64,000 bases of DNA from Theobroma cacao (GCF_000208745.1 NC_030851.1:9426907-9490906), one strand, 5' to 3'; shown: positions 49,376 through 61,930, counted from the stretch's first letter. Notes: generated by a model not told the origin, from the letters alone. Made by a program: numbers and translations.

Positions 49376-51700
49376 AATGCAACAAATTATGAAACTTTAT
49401 CCCAAAGTTAAATTCAGATTTATTTTATTGTTTATCGCATTTCTATCGATTTGTATTTAAATATCTTATCCATTGAAATACATAGAATGAGTACACAAAG
49501 TCGACAAGGCATATTCCTTTCAATCTCTGGCTTTTGTCAAAAGCTGTTAATGTGGACCCCTGGGTAATGTAGAATCTCTAAAGGCTACAGCATGATAAGT
49601 TAATTCAAAGACAAAAATCACCAACTAATACGAAATACTTACCACTACCAAAAAAATTACTACATTAAAGAATTCCTGGAACCACGTGATTTTTACACCA
49701 ATATTAAATGCAAACCGGTATGAAATCTTGTATAATATTCCAACCACTCTTTCGTCATAAAGATTGGAAAATTATTGCTCACATCATTAGCATGATGTCA
49801 CCTGCTTAGCTCATATGCATGCCGTTTTCCTAGCATCATCTTGGAGAGAGAGATATATATATATATATGTATGCGTGTTTTCCGAATGACAATATTAATG
49901 AAAGTTTTTAAAGATCAAAAGTTATAAATACCTACAATACTAAATATTTAGTAATACATCTATTATGTGTTCTGAAACACTCTTTGCTAGCTAGGGTTTT
50001 TCTATACATACAAACATGTGATGGGATCAATTTAGCAGGATTAATCCCTTCCATTGATAAATAATTTTGTGCATTTCTAGCGGAAAACCAGCGAGCTTCT
50101 ATAACCTAATCATGATTTTTCCTGATGAAGAAATTAATCATCACATACGTTTCCTTTTTTAAGACAAAATTTGTTGGATTCTACTTGTATCGATTCAAAA
50201 GTAGTAAACCAATAACTTTTAGCTAGCTGCTTGTGCTAAGAGGAGTCTTTCATCAGTTTTGGTGTTAGACTTGTTATGACATGTTTGGTTTAATAAAATC
50301 CAAATTAAAAAAAAAAAAACTTTTAGCTAGCTGTGGGAAAACGTTGAAAAGTATTTCAACATGTGAATCTGATGCTGTATAATAAATACTAATATTTCAA
50401 GCATCGTTTTGTGCATGAAGAACAAAGTCAGATACATGTAGATGACTTTTTGCCCTTCTATGATTGACCCGAGCTAGTAGATGTATTTATCTGTTTTTGG
50501 GTGTCTATTTCTATAGAGTATAAAATACTATGTGACTGTAGCTAGTCAATAGGTGAAAATAACTTTCTAACTTTTCCTACCTATTGATAATGATAATGAT
50601 TCCTACGGTCATAATCTGGGATTGCTATAGTCATAACCTTCGACAAGTGGCAAACGCGCCAAATAAAGTATTTAATGTTGATTTTTAGTTTGTTAAATTG
50701 TTCACAGCTGTATTATGTTCAAAGTATTCCTTTTCACACAGTTTGGTACATTATTAATTTAAAACGGACGAATAGCTGCAATTTTGCAAACGCGTAAGGT
50801 TGACATAAGCTATTACTGAAAATTACTCTCTGCAAATATTAAAGTATTAGGACATTGAATTGGTTTGTCCTTTTCAGGGTAAGCTTATTCCAAAAATAAT
50901 TTCTGTGATCTGTCTGCCTGTTCCAGTCTATTTATCTGGACCCTTCTACAAGTCAAGAAATTTCATTAATTTCTTGTCTCCCCACCATGTTTTATCATGA
51001 CTAGATTTTGATGAACATGTAATGGAGTCAACAAAGAAGTAATAGGATCAAGTCAATTTTTATTTGGTCAACATCTATTATCTTTTTGGCATAACTGGAA
51101 AGCCTTGGTTAAAATTAATCTTAATATGTATATATATGTCAACAGCAATTATGAATGAACTACAAAAATTTCAGCAGAAGTGTCAGTTAGCCAAAATTAA
51201 TTAGAATTAGTTGTGTGTAAGCAGAAACAATAAGAGGATGCATTATGATCGGAGTTTGTTGGCTGAGCGAGGGAACCAAAAGCTCCCAAGGGAAAAGATA
51301 CTTGGGCTAGAGTTTTAATTTCATTGCAACCTAATCTAAATAACTCCATGCATGTTTCTTACTTTAATTAACCAAAATAATCTTCCAAAGATCAAAACAG
51401 TATTGTAGATAGAAAATAGGGTCAAAGGGGATCTACTGATCTACAGAAAAAAAAAAAAAAGTGAATCTATGCATTATGTATGCTGCTATGACATATTGAC
51501 AAGAAGAATAAGAATTTTATATGACCTAAGTATAAAGACATAAAGCAAGAGCTAGAAACAAACAAAACGACTCGTGATTCATGAGATATATGACTTTTCT
51601 GTCTGGGAAGATTGATAGTTTGATACAACTTTTAACCCCACGTGGGTGGATAAGAGGGTGTTGCGAAGATCACAGGGATTCACTTTACCTAGCTTGAAGT
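49376..51700. other. intergenic region upstream of MYB gene 2
   Basis: No coding region recognised. It includes a short (AT)n run at 49854-49868 and the G-box palindrome listed separately. Confidence 0.4.
51637..51646. promoter_or_regulatory. G-box palindrome CCCACGTGGG upstream of MYB gene 2
   Basis: A perfect 10-bp palindrome with CACGTG core, 386 bases upstream of the MYB2 ATG. CACGTG is the classic plant bZIP/bHLH site, so a role in light, ABA or stress control is possible. One site alone is weak evidence. Confidence 0.4.
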
Positions 51701-52031
51701 TTCCCTCTATACATATTTATAAATTTCATATTTTCCTTCTCATGTGACCTATAAGAAGTTTCCTTGTTCACTCTTTTAACTATTATGATAGCCTGAAAGG
51801 CTTTGTCAGTCCTTCTAAAAGGGACCCAGGTCCTTAATATATGGAGTTAATAATTCTAAGTAGATCTATACTATTATAGTATGGAGGTTGCAAGTCGACA
51901 TCACCAGTCTAAACACGTTTCATTTTCAAAATAAGGGTAATGGGTATTTAAATGAAAGCCGATCTGCATACAGCTGCGCTTGGGAACTTGACCTTGAAGA
52001 GAGTAAAGAGAGAGAAAGCTAGAGCTTGAAG

Positions 52032-53537
52032 ATGGTGAGAGCTCCCTTCTATGATAAAAATGGAATGAAGAAAGGTGCATGGAGTGCAGAAGAAGATCAT
52101 AAACTAAGATCTTATATTCAGAGATATGGCCACTGGAATTGGCGTGAACTTCCAAAGTTCGCTGGTACAGTTTCATTCTTAGTTCTTATTAGAACACTCA
52201 ACTATTAGAGAGAATTTACAATGTAATCCTATGATTTTATGGAGGAAACGATGGCTTTTCACTCAAGTCTTTTCTAGTTTTCCATCATATTAACTTGTTT
52301 TGAAGTGTAATTACAAAATGAAAGGATCATTTCTGGAAATCGATTCAAGGTTTGCTCATCTGTCTATCTTTTGAAGATCACAAGCAGAGAGAATATTATT
52401 TTCTGAATTTCTTTTCTTTTCTGTTTTATTATGTTGGTATCTTTTCACAAAACTTCATTAATCTTTTTCTTAGGCAAATTAATTTGTTTGTTTAACGGAA
52501 AAACCTAATTAAGTGTTTCAGGCTTATAGCATTAGTTGGAATTATATATGATATCTAATTAAGTATTAATTTGGTATAAATAAAAACTCTCTTCAGGTTC
52601 ATAATAAAAATGATCTAATTTTGCTAAATCTTGTGCAGGTCTTAAAAGGTGCGGAAAGAGTTGTAGATTAAGATGGATGAATTACCTCCAGCCTCAAGTA
52701 AAACATGGGAACTACACTGAAGAAGAAGATGCCTTGATCATGAAATTACATGAAGAATTGGGTAACAGGTTAGGGCCAATTTTAAAATCTTGCTAAGCCA
52801 GCGAGAGAAGGGGGAAATCTAAAACAAGTTGAATTTATCACACTGGGAACATCACAGTGCTGTGATTTAGAATTCAATGTTCTACTAGATAGTACGCAAG
52901 CGATTAAGCCATTCTACATTAATTTAGTCCAAACCTACGCAAGCATGTAATTGTCATTTTTGCGGATGCAAGAAATTAACTAACATCTATGATATATATA
53001 ATTCTTATGTACAGATGGTCCACGATCGCTGCAAGATTACCTGGAAGAACAGACAATGACATTAAAAATCACTGGCATACTCATCTAAAGAAGCGTGCAA
53101 AGCGAAATCTAAAAACATCTGATGGGAAAGAATACGATTATACAACTTCCCAAACTGAGGCCACCCACAACTCTGAAGGTGAAGCTGAAAGCATAATTAT
53201 TGATACTCTCCCCAGTATGATCTTAGAGAGTTCACCCTTGTCTCCTACAACATCTTCAAGTACCGAATTGTACTCCTTCAGCTCCGAAAGTGGATTTATA
53301 TCCAGCTTAAATATTGGTGCCACGGAGGATATTTGTCTTCATTCTTCAGAAATATATGAAGATCAAAGCAGTGGAGATTTCTGGAGTGAGCCCTTTGTAG
53401 CAGACAATATCTACAACCAAGATGGTTATCCATCATTCTTGGCAAGGGGCGAATTTGCGCTGCCATTGCCTTATGACATGTATTTTGATGATTCTGCTGA
53501 TTTGCTCTATCAAGTACTGATGCATGAATTACCGTAA
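52032..53537 (+). CDS. R2R3-MYB transcription factor (MYB13/14/15-like), gene 2
   Basis: Nuclear DNA-binding regulator. Exons by GT/AG rules: 52032-52164 (133 nt), 52639-52768 (130 nt), 53015-53537 (523 nt including TAA), giving 261 residues. ATG 52032 is chosen because it aligns with MYB gene 1 ([11 protein letters not shown] against [11 protein letters not shown]). R2 Trps are at 17, 37 and 57; R3 has Tyr70, Trp89 and Trp108. The linker after R2 reads [10 protein letters not shown] where most R2R3 proteins have LRP(D/N)IKRGN. The third helix is [11 protein letters not shown]. No bHLH-contact signature is seen. The C-terminus is Ser/Thr- and acid-rich, with FWSEPF at 210-215, matching gene 1. 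Intact and probably expressed; the subgroup is inference. Confidence 0.93.
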
Positions 53538-55479
53538 ATTTACTTTTGGTTATTTGCCATGCTAGCATGTTAAGTATATTAGTACTATATTGCAATTGTA
53601 TCTTAAGGAGAAACTAAAATTATCATAGCTATAACTTATTAACATGCATGCTGCTTGTCTCTTATTTAATCAGACGTTTTAAACTTCCAAGCAATACTCA
53701 GAAAATGTTCAACATATCGATTATGCTTGCATTCTAGCTAGCTAATTGGAAGTTGGAAGCTTAATCCCACAGGCCACAACCAGAACAAAAGATCTGTTTA
53801 ATTTCTTCCTCTTGTTTTGGGGTGCTTGTGGATTCTTCAACCTAACTAAATCAGATCCCTTTTGCGATCAAAAGTCCAAACTCGATTTTGGATGTATGTT
53901 TTCCGCGTCAGATACCTGACCGGAATTATCATTATATATATATGGCTACTATGGTATTGATATTGCTTTAGATCAGCAGACCTCGGAGTTACAGATTGAA
54001 AAAACTTATATATACATATATATTAAGATAACGAGGTAGGCAACAGGCTCCTAGGAAAGAGAAGAGATACGCACGTAATTTTGTGCAAGCTCAGGAAAGA
54101 GTTGACGCTTGACTCGAGAAGCTATATGTATGCTTGCTGAGTTTGTATATATGCCTAGGTAGAGTGAGCTTACTCTTTTATAGTTGGATCGCTGAGAGAT
54201 CTATAACTATCGGAGTTCCTTTTGTTTAGTTTCAAATGATCTTCTTCGTTGTTGCTGATTTGTTCATTTACTATCTAGTGTTTTTTTTCAAGAACCTTCC
54301 AGATGAAGGTTCTCGTTGCGGATTTGTTGCATAGTTTAGGGATACACGACTCCCTTATATCTCTTCTTGAGGGCTTTTGTTAATATTTCTTTTTTGGGTG
54401 CTAGTACTTTGTTAATTTGGTCCTCCTTAGTGCTTACCTTGGTAATGTTTCCTTGCCGAAGTCAACTCCAACCATGTACCTTGGCTAAACTAGAGGTCAA
54501 CTTTGTTTTTGCATTGAGTTAAGCAGTTGCATCTTGAGAGGACATCTTTTGGTAGCAATATTTTTATTCTCTTGACCAATTCTTCACGTCTTTGATAATT
54601 TTGCTATATAGGCTTTGCTCATATGATTAACGCGAGGTGAGATTTAGATAAAAATCTTAAGTTTAAGCCGTAGTTCTTTCTATTACATATATATAAAAGA
54701 GTGTTTGATAATTTTCTTTTGTCTAAGTTCAGGGTAGCCTTAGCCTGACAGATTCATACCCATGTGCAGCCCGACTCACTTTTATTTTGATGTTATTGGA
54801 TTATGGCTTCGAATGGTGCTGGCTGACCTTTCTTTCGGTAGGAATGTAAATGGTGAGAGGTAGGCAGAGGTTCTTCTGATTTGGATGTATAGATAATATG
54901 GAAGTTGACGTTGACGGGATGATCTTACGATTCGCTCTGGGATGTTATTTTACACTAGGGAGATGCTTCTCTGTGGAACTGCTGCAAGATTGATGCTGCT
55001 ACGTGGCCAGAGATATTTGTGTTTTTGTTTATATCTTTCAGGCTAAGACAAATCAATTTAATGTTATCTAATCATCTTTCTTTATATTTTTATGATAAAT
55101 ATATTAGTTTAAAATTGGTTTTGCAAAAAAAAAAAAATTGGTGTATTAGTATAATTAAGGTTGTTATAATAATAAAAAAAAATGAGTTTATGAAAAGGAA
55201 ATATAAATGAGTAATAAAAGTTTCCCCAAAGGCAAAAGAGATTAGAATTTCATTCTCTCTATTAAAAGATATAGCTGATAGAAAAGTATTTATATTGATA
55301 AAAAAATAAACATTAAACCAAGCAGAAAAGGAATTTTTCCGGAATATATATGGGTAAGCAAATATATATTATGCACAATAAGAATTTTCTGAACCATAAA
55401 AGATTTTTGTATTGAATACATTGAAAAGTAATCAAAGATTTCTTTTTCAGAATGAATGAAAAATCCATTTCTGTCCAGC
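53538..55479. other. intergenic downstream of MYB gene 2
   Basis: Presumably includes the MYB2 3' UTR. No further gene recognised; the short AT-rich ORFs here lack family features. Confidence 0.4.
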
Positions 55480-55696
55480 TCTGACCAAATGCCACTGCTG
55501 AATGCATGCCACGTGATTCCTGCGCTGGCACTGCAACCCCCCTACTTCATCACCGATGACATACTCATCCTGACATATACTGCATTTGACATCACCCTTT
55601 TCACCCTCACAGCTGCCATCTCCATCCTCTGAAAATGTTGCCTCATAGATGCCTTTTCTAAGCCATTTTGATTCCTCATGTGGCTTATTATCTATG
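55480..55696 (-). pseudogene. RING-H2 E3 ubiquitin ligase exon fragment
   Basis: On the minus strand an exon-like segment begins after a splice-acceptor-like ATTACCAG (exon start 55696). It encodes NKPHEESKWLRKGIYEA, an acidic stretch, then DVKCSICQDEYVIGDEV and LQCQRRNHVACIQQW. This is the first half of a plant RING-H2 finger: C-x2-C (codons at 55582-55584 and 55573-55575), then Cys (55528-55530), His and Cys. The first zinc-binding His after the third Cys is Arg (CGC). The second half (normally WCPIC) is missing: after QQW the frame runs out as HLVRAGQKW. An intact protein would pass ubiquitin from E2 to a target; this one cannot form a full RING. Confidence 0.65.
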
Positions 55697-55710
55697 CTGG
55701 TAATGTGCCT

Positions 55711-56848
55711 ACTTTCTTATTACTAATTAATACATATTTGGTTTTTATTTGTTTCCCTTCTCTCTCACATTTTGGTTTTTATCTCATATGTGAGATAAAT
55801 GGTGTGATATTTCTTTGATTGGTTTTTTCTTTTTTTTGCTTGTTCAAAGTCAATTCATTTTATTAATTGATGAAATATGTAAAAGTCAGGCCATTGGCCA
55901 AGGAAACGCCAGAGCGCCGTAGAAAGCAAATATCAAACATAACCTGCAGGCAACATATTCCGCTAGTCGAAAACAGAGAAGAAAATAAGGTGGTCTGCTT
56001 CCGCTCCCAAGTAATTATAGCACCCAGAGCAGAGCAATCACAATCACAATCCACAAATCGCGCACAAACACAGTCATACCTGCTTTAGTAACCACCAAGC
56101 ATGCCAACACCAGAACAAGTCGTGTAAACTGACGCTAATAAAAGCAGAACCTGCAGATCACATGCCTGCACCACCAAGCATTAAAAACATTGCATCTCTA
56201 TTGACAATTGCCTAGCCAATCCCAACCTTGGCCTCATCTTGACTGCCTGTTCCATTATCATCCCTGCACTTGATTTGTGAACATTTATTTCCTTGTAGAC
56301 AATCCATTTTGTCCGGTAGATTTAATCGCCCCCCTTTTTATTTTGTTTCTTTTACTTATTTTACTTTCTTGATGACTAAATAATTTAGGTCTTTTTAAGC
56401 CCAAGTTATTTTGGGCCTTCCTCATATCAGACCTGGTTTTGAAATTGCGTTTTGGGTCCACTCCCATTTTTCTTTCCTTTGAACTGGGCTTAAATTATGT
56501 TCCCTTGTTCTTAAGAACCCATGAAGCCCAATGGCTTTTTGCTTTAACTATTTTTTAACTTTTTTATTTTTTTTCAAAGTTTTTAGATAAATATTTAGAA
56601 AACAAAAAAGTAAAAAAAAAAATGCAAGAAGAAAAAAAAGACAAATAGAGAACTTGAGCTAGACTGCCATGGCAACCAACCTTTCCTTTCCTCTCAAATT
56701 GCAACATAAAGTCAAAAATAGTATAAGCTCCTACCTTCTTACCCTATCATTAGACCACCTTTTCCCTTTTTCACTTCATTACAAGAAAATTAGACAGGAA
56801 CACATTAAATACCTTTTCAGATTAGTCGAATTTGGTGACCAAGAAATC
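55711..56848. other. intergenic
   Basis: No gene recognised. The 73-codon ORF at 55867-56088 lies upstream of the RING fragment but on the opposite strand and shows no family motif. Confidence 0.35.
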
Positions 56849-56856
56849 ATCATCGA

Positions 56857-57755
56857 TAAGGATGTCAATGAGTATCTTGTTACAAGGTATTTACGGGTAA
56901 TCAACCTAATTATATAAGGTTAGGATATCTTCTAATCGGATTTGAAATAGGGTCAGATAGTAATTTTACTATCCATATCAGGTTCGAGTAGGGTTTAGGT
57001 ATCACCTATTGGGTACTAGCTACCCGAACCTGATTATGTTAATATTTTGATTTTGGCAAGTACCCGCTCTGAACCCAAATCCTATACCCATTTATATAAT
57101 ATTTTATTAATATTTATATAATATACAATAGATAATTAAATTAAATATGTAATTTTTACCAATTTATCAATAATTCATTTTTGAAGAAATTGATAGATAT
57201 ATTAATGATATATGATTGTTAGTCAAATTATTAATATGATGTCATTAATATATTTAAATTAAAAAACTATTAGATTATTAGTTATATTTAAATAATATGA
57301 ATATCGTATCATATTACAAGAAATATAATTACTATTATATATACACTTGTAATCTAAATATCTTTACTTTCTATTTTGTATCTTACAAAAATTATAACTT
57401 ATAAAATTATTTGTTATAATATATATACCTATGTTTATGTAACCTTTTATCATATACATACCTAAAAAGAAACTGTGAAATTAAAATAATTTGTAATTTA
57501 TTTTTTTTAATTTCATGTAATTAGGGATAAACCTATAGAGTTAATTAAATTAATTCATGACAGTATGATTATTGATCTTCTTGTAATGTCTTTTAATATA
57601 TATATTTTATATATTGTGTTAATTTGTAAGAAATATAATTACTATTATATAATTCTAATATAAACATATTTACTTTTTATGTTGTGTTTATATTATAAAA
57701 ATTAAAACTTATAAAATTATTAATTATAAATATATATACCTTTATTTACATAAAC

Positions 57756-57795
<40 letters not shown>

Positions 57796-58191
57796 CTTAA
57801 AGAGAGGTTGTGAGATTAGAATATAATTATTATTTGTTTGCTTTAATAAATTTAAATTAAACAATGATTGTTGTAAACTTGTAATTTTATTGTTTGTTTC
57901 CTTTTATAAATTTAATTATTAGTCAACAATATGGAATATGGGTGTGAATTGTAAAATATAATTTAATTGTTTATTGATATGAGTTTGGATTCGAGTTCGA
58001 GTTATTTGGTACCCATGAAAAGTTAAATAAAATTTTTTGGGTAGTTATTGGGTAGTGGGTATGTATTAGGATTTGGGTTGGGGTAATAAATTTAAAAAAT
58101 ATTCAAGTGGTTATCAGGTTCGGGTACTCTACAATTTAATTGGGTTTGGGTACCTCAAAATTAATGGGTACCCTACTTGTTGACATCCTTA
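56857..58191. mobile_element. non-autonomous hAT-type element (1335 bp)
   Basis: The ends are a perfect 12-bp inverted repeat TAAGGATGTCAA, with similarity continuing a few bases (AGTA). The flanks ATCATCGA (56849-56856) and ATCATTGA (58192-58199) match at 7 of 8 bases, fitting the 8-bp duplication of hAT elements with one later transition. Subterminal regions are rich in GGGTA/TACCC motifs (for example TACCCGAACCTGA and its complement TCAGGTTCGGGTA). The AT-rich interior has no transposase. Confidence 0.75.
57764..57788. repeat. (AT)n microsatellite
   Basis: About twelve AT units inside the hAT-type element. Confidence 0.9.
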
Positions 58192-58259
58192 ATCATTGAT
58201 TGTCTTTCTAATCCAAAAAAATCTAAGATTTGAACCCCAACCAACCCTGTAAAATAGAG

Positions 58260-60170
58260 TTTCCAAATAAAAAATAGGCAGAGGCTTTACTAAGACAAAA
58301 ATTCAAAAAATTTACAAGTAACAAAAAAAAAAGGAAAAAACCAACTAATAATAAAAATCCCATCAATACCCTTTTTAGCCTTCACCAAAAACAAATTCCA
58401 ACAACAACAATCCAAAAAAAAAAAAACTAGATTTAGGATTCCTTTTTTTTGTGAAAACCCAAACAAGTTCATTTAAAAAAAAAAAGAAAATAGTTTGAGA
58501 TCTGGAATAGAGTTCTTAGATATGGTTCCTATTTATTTTTTGTTTTTGTGAAAATAAAACTAAAAATGAAAAGAAATCTTTTTTAGGCAAAAAAGAAAAC
58601 AAACTAATAAAAAAAAAGGTAAGAATGTACGAAAAGGAAAATCGAGGTTTAAGGTGGTAAATCTAGTTGACACTAGCCAAATTTGAGCTTTTTGTTTTCT
58701 TTTTTTTTCTCAGTTTTTTGTAAATTTAAGAAAAATGAAAGAGAGTTTGGAAAAAGAAACTAATTAAACAAAAAAGGGAAATTGAAAGGTTATTTTTTGT
58801 GATTCTTCAATGTTGATGATTAACGATGACCGACGGAGCTCATGGTAGCTACAAATCAGAATCTGGGTTTGGGGTTGAAAGTTGGATTTTGGGAGAGGTT
58901 GGAGAAATAAACCAAGGCAGGTAAAGAAATGAAGGAAAAGAATAAAATGAGAAACGTAGGGTTTTAGAGAATATATATAGCGTGACAAACGGTGTTGTTT
59001 TAGTGAGTGAGAAAGGAGAAAAGAAGAGGGAGAAAAAGGCTGAATTTGATAAGCTCGAGATGTATTTGGAGATTGAGCCCATTAGTCCTTTCTAGAAGCA
59101 GACGTAAGGATTAAAAGTGTTCATTTGATTTGTCTTTTTTGTTTATATTATTGCTTGTTTTTATTCAATTCACAACCATGCATTTTCATCATACTTTTTT
59201 CATGTATGGGTATTTTCTTTGTGACAATTCATGGAAAAGTCGATATCTGTTTCATCAATGGAACACCTAGTATGCTTCACTTTTGTGTCCATGTTGTATG
59301 AAGAAGCTTTTAGTTTGAGATTTCAATAAGAGGAGATTCACCAAAAAAGGATGACTATTTGGCGAAAGGTCATATCCCTACACATCTAGAGAGGATTCAT
59401 CTCAATCTTTGGCAAAATGATCTCAGTGATTTGTTACATATGGGGTAGTGGAAGAGACCCTAGCAAGAAAAATTCCAAGAAAAGTATAAGCATATTGCAT
59501 CACTTCTCCATGTTAACATAGACAATTAGTTGATTAGAGCTATAATCTAATTTTGGAATCCATCCCATAAAGGCTTCATTTTCAACAAAATGGATATGAT
59601 ACAAACAATTGAAGAGTATGTGTCGTTGCTTGGTTTGCATATCTCAAGTTTGGTTAAGGTATATTGAAGAAAACATAAATGAGTTTTTGTAAGAAGCTCA
59701 CAAAGATAATAGCAATTAATGTGTAAGAGGTAGATGCATAGGTAAAGAATAAGGCAAGAATATTTACATTCCGGGGAGTTTCTTTTAGGATTTTATCTCG
59801 CAACACTTTAATGACAAGCAAGGCATGAGCATAATTGCTTTAACAATTTGAGGTTTGGCCATTTTTCTGGAAAATTTTAAAACATATTGGAATAATTATC
59901 ATTGATTTCTTCAAGCAAGTTGAGAATGGAACTTATCCTTTGCTAACAATTTTGGTAGAAACCTAGAGATCATTAAACTGTTGTGAGCAAATTAGAGGGG
60001 GGCACTTTATTAGTTGTGCGCATTTGTTATATGCTTGAGTGAAAAGTGACTTCAAATGTTAAAAAAGCAAATTTCACAAACCTTATCTCTTGACTCCCTG
60101 CTCCATCTTAGAGTTTTGCAAAAACAAATGGCTAGAGAAGAAGCTTAAGAAAGAATAGTTTTGAATATCT
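58260..60170 (+). mobile_element. ancient decayed Tat/Ogre fragment
   Basis: 58900-59060 resembles the promoter part of the Tat LTR: GAGA-rich sequence, then ACAAACGGTGTTGTTTTAGTG where the LTR has CAAAACGACGTCGTTTTGGTG. From 59380 a diverged copy of the Tat ORF1 follows (see next entry). Most of the LTR and everything after ORF1 is missing. It is much older than the element at 29357-46836. Confidence 0.55.
59380..60160 (+). pseudogene. decayed Tat ORF1 (DUF7745-like) remnant
   Basis: Aligns, with frame changes, to 33165-33930 of the Tat element. The segment encoding NLWQNDLSDLLHIWG (59400-59445) corresponds to DFKQNDFTDLLDIWD, and 59550-59625 (TTTTGGAATCCATCCCATAA, then GATACAAACAATTGAAGAGT) corresponds to FWDLSY...TIEEY. 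59900-59970 (GATTTCTTCAAGCAAGTTG) corresponds to DFFKQV. Many stops and indels; non-functional. Confidence 0.7.
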
Positions 60171-61930
60171 GTAGATGCTCAATTTTGACTAACCATTATT
60201 TCTTGAAGTATTGTGTTACAGAATAGGAATAAGAATGGAATAATTATTTCATACAGGAAAGTGAAAGTAACTTAGAATCAGTAACAAGGTTCATAAGTTA
60301 TCTTTACGTTTGGGTTATTTTAAAGAGTTTAACTTAGTAACTCAAATATGGAGTTAGTTAAAAGGACTCCTTTTAACTTTGTTCTTGAAGTACATGTGCT
60401 TTACCCAAATCGTAGGCATTATATACTCATTCTCCTAACATCCAATAAGTCATTTCTTAATGTGATCGTCTATGACTAGCACGTTCTCCCATGATTGAGC
60501 TTAATACCCAATAAGTCATCCCTTAACGTGCTCTTTCATGGCAATCACGTTCTGCCCTGATCAAGATTAACATCCAATAACCATTTTTTAACGTGCTTTT
60601 CCATGACAAGCACGTTCTCTCATGATTGAACGTGTTCTCTTACAAATACTTCCCTTTTCCCAACTACTCTTAAGAAATCACTCTTATTTAGAATAAATAT
60701 GAGAGTTTGGACAGTCGGGAGGCAATAAGAAAGAATTAGAAACTCAGTAGAGACTACCCTTAAAACTTTTTCAAATATTCTCTTTACTTAGCCCTTTTCA
60801 TCCATCTTGCTCTGCCGCTTTCTCCATTTTTTCTCATTTCTCACTGCTTGCCATCAAAGCACTTATGCTTTAAGGATTGCTCCATTCTTCCTCTCTGTTG
60901 CCTCTAGTGCATTCAGTTTCATTTATTGCAACATATCCTCTTTCCCTATTAGAAAACCCCTTTACAGTCTCCAATGTCTTACTTAATACATAAGTGGTAC
61001 AAAGATGAAAGGGATTGTATTAGGATGATTTTTTTACGTAAAATCTATCTAAATCCTTAAGATTTTGTCATAATTCAGTTAAAGTCCATTAGATTCCAAA
61101 ATGGACTTCTTGTTCCAAAATAATCAACTTGGCAGGTTCGATCACCGTCACTTTTGCTATTAATAAAATCACATGAATATCACATGAGACCAATAATACC
61201 CTTCAATTCACAGAAATAAAGAAAGATCGAAGAATATTTTGGGTGGTTTAGTAATGGAGGATGAAGACAATGAAGAAGAAGAAGATGGATTGTACAATAT
61301 GATTGCAAAGAAGTGTTTAGGTGTTTAGGGTCATGGATAGTTTAGTAATTGAATCACATCTATTAACGTTATTTGGTGTTTTGAGGTGAGATGTCCATTT
61401 TTAAATCTAGTGAACTTGAGTTGAATTATGATAGAACCTTAAAGACTTGTATTAACTTTATCTTTTTTTTTTTTTTTGGCTCTGGTAGTTAATATTTAGG
61501 TATTATCTTTCTATTTTTGTCTTCTCTTTTCTTCGGAAGTTGATAATGGCGTAACTAGAAATTGATCATAACTTGAGAAAGATAAACTAGAGAGAAAGAA
61601 AATAGAAAAGAAAAGCAAATGACAATAATTGGTTTCTTCTCCCTCACAGAGAAACTTTGAAAAAGAGAAATCCATAAATTTGTTGCTGCCAAATGGCTTA
61701 AGAATGACATCTCGTCTGTGAATTAAAATGTCACATAATTTAGCAATTATACTTTGCATGCCTGATATGCACCTTTGTTGTTAAAATTTGTATGGAGTTG
61801 AAAAATATGGAAAATATAACATCTTAAATTGGACGAAATAAGAAAAAAAAAAGTTTGATTCTGGTATAAAACATGGGATAAAAGTTAGATCTTAATTTGA
61901 AAAAATAATCTAAGAAAAATTAGTCTTTGA
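60171..61930. other. intergenic, no gene recognised
   Basis: Contains a three-copy tandem repeat (60441-60635) and AT-rich DNA; no coding features. Confidence 0.4.
60441..60635. repeat. three tandem ~64-bp repeats with ACGTG motifs
   Basis: Units start near 60441, 60508 and 60572, each with CCAATAA, then (A/T)ACGTG(C), then (A)CACGTTCT and ATGATTGA or a close variant. The core motifs CACGTT and AACGTG recur in opposite orientations within a unit. Confidence 0.75.

Noticed and set aside
52026..52031. Start two codons earlier (TTG) for MYB gene 2
   Set aside because: Not an ATG; the ATG at 52032 aligns with MYB gene 1.
56669..56917. 82-codon plus-strand ORF
   Set aside because: Crosses the left end of the hAT-type element, so it cannot be an old gene; no family features.
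58764..59082. Minus-strand ORFs rich in Ser, Phe and Pro
   Set aside because: Antisense reading of a GAGA-rich LTR-like region; the same effect gives the minus ORFs at 30122-30421 and 44885-45127.
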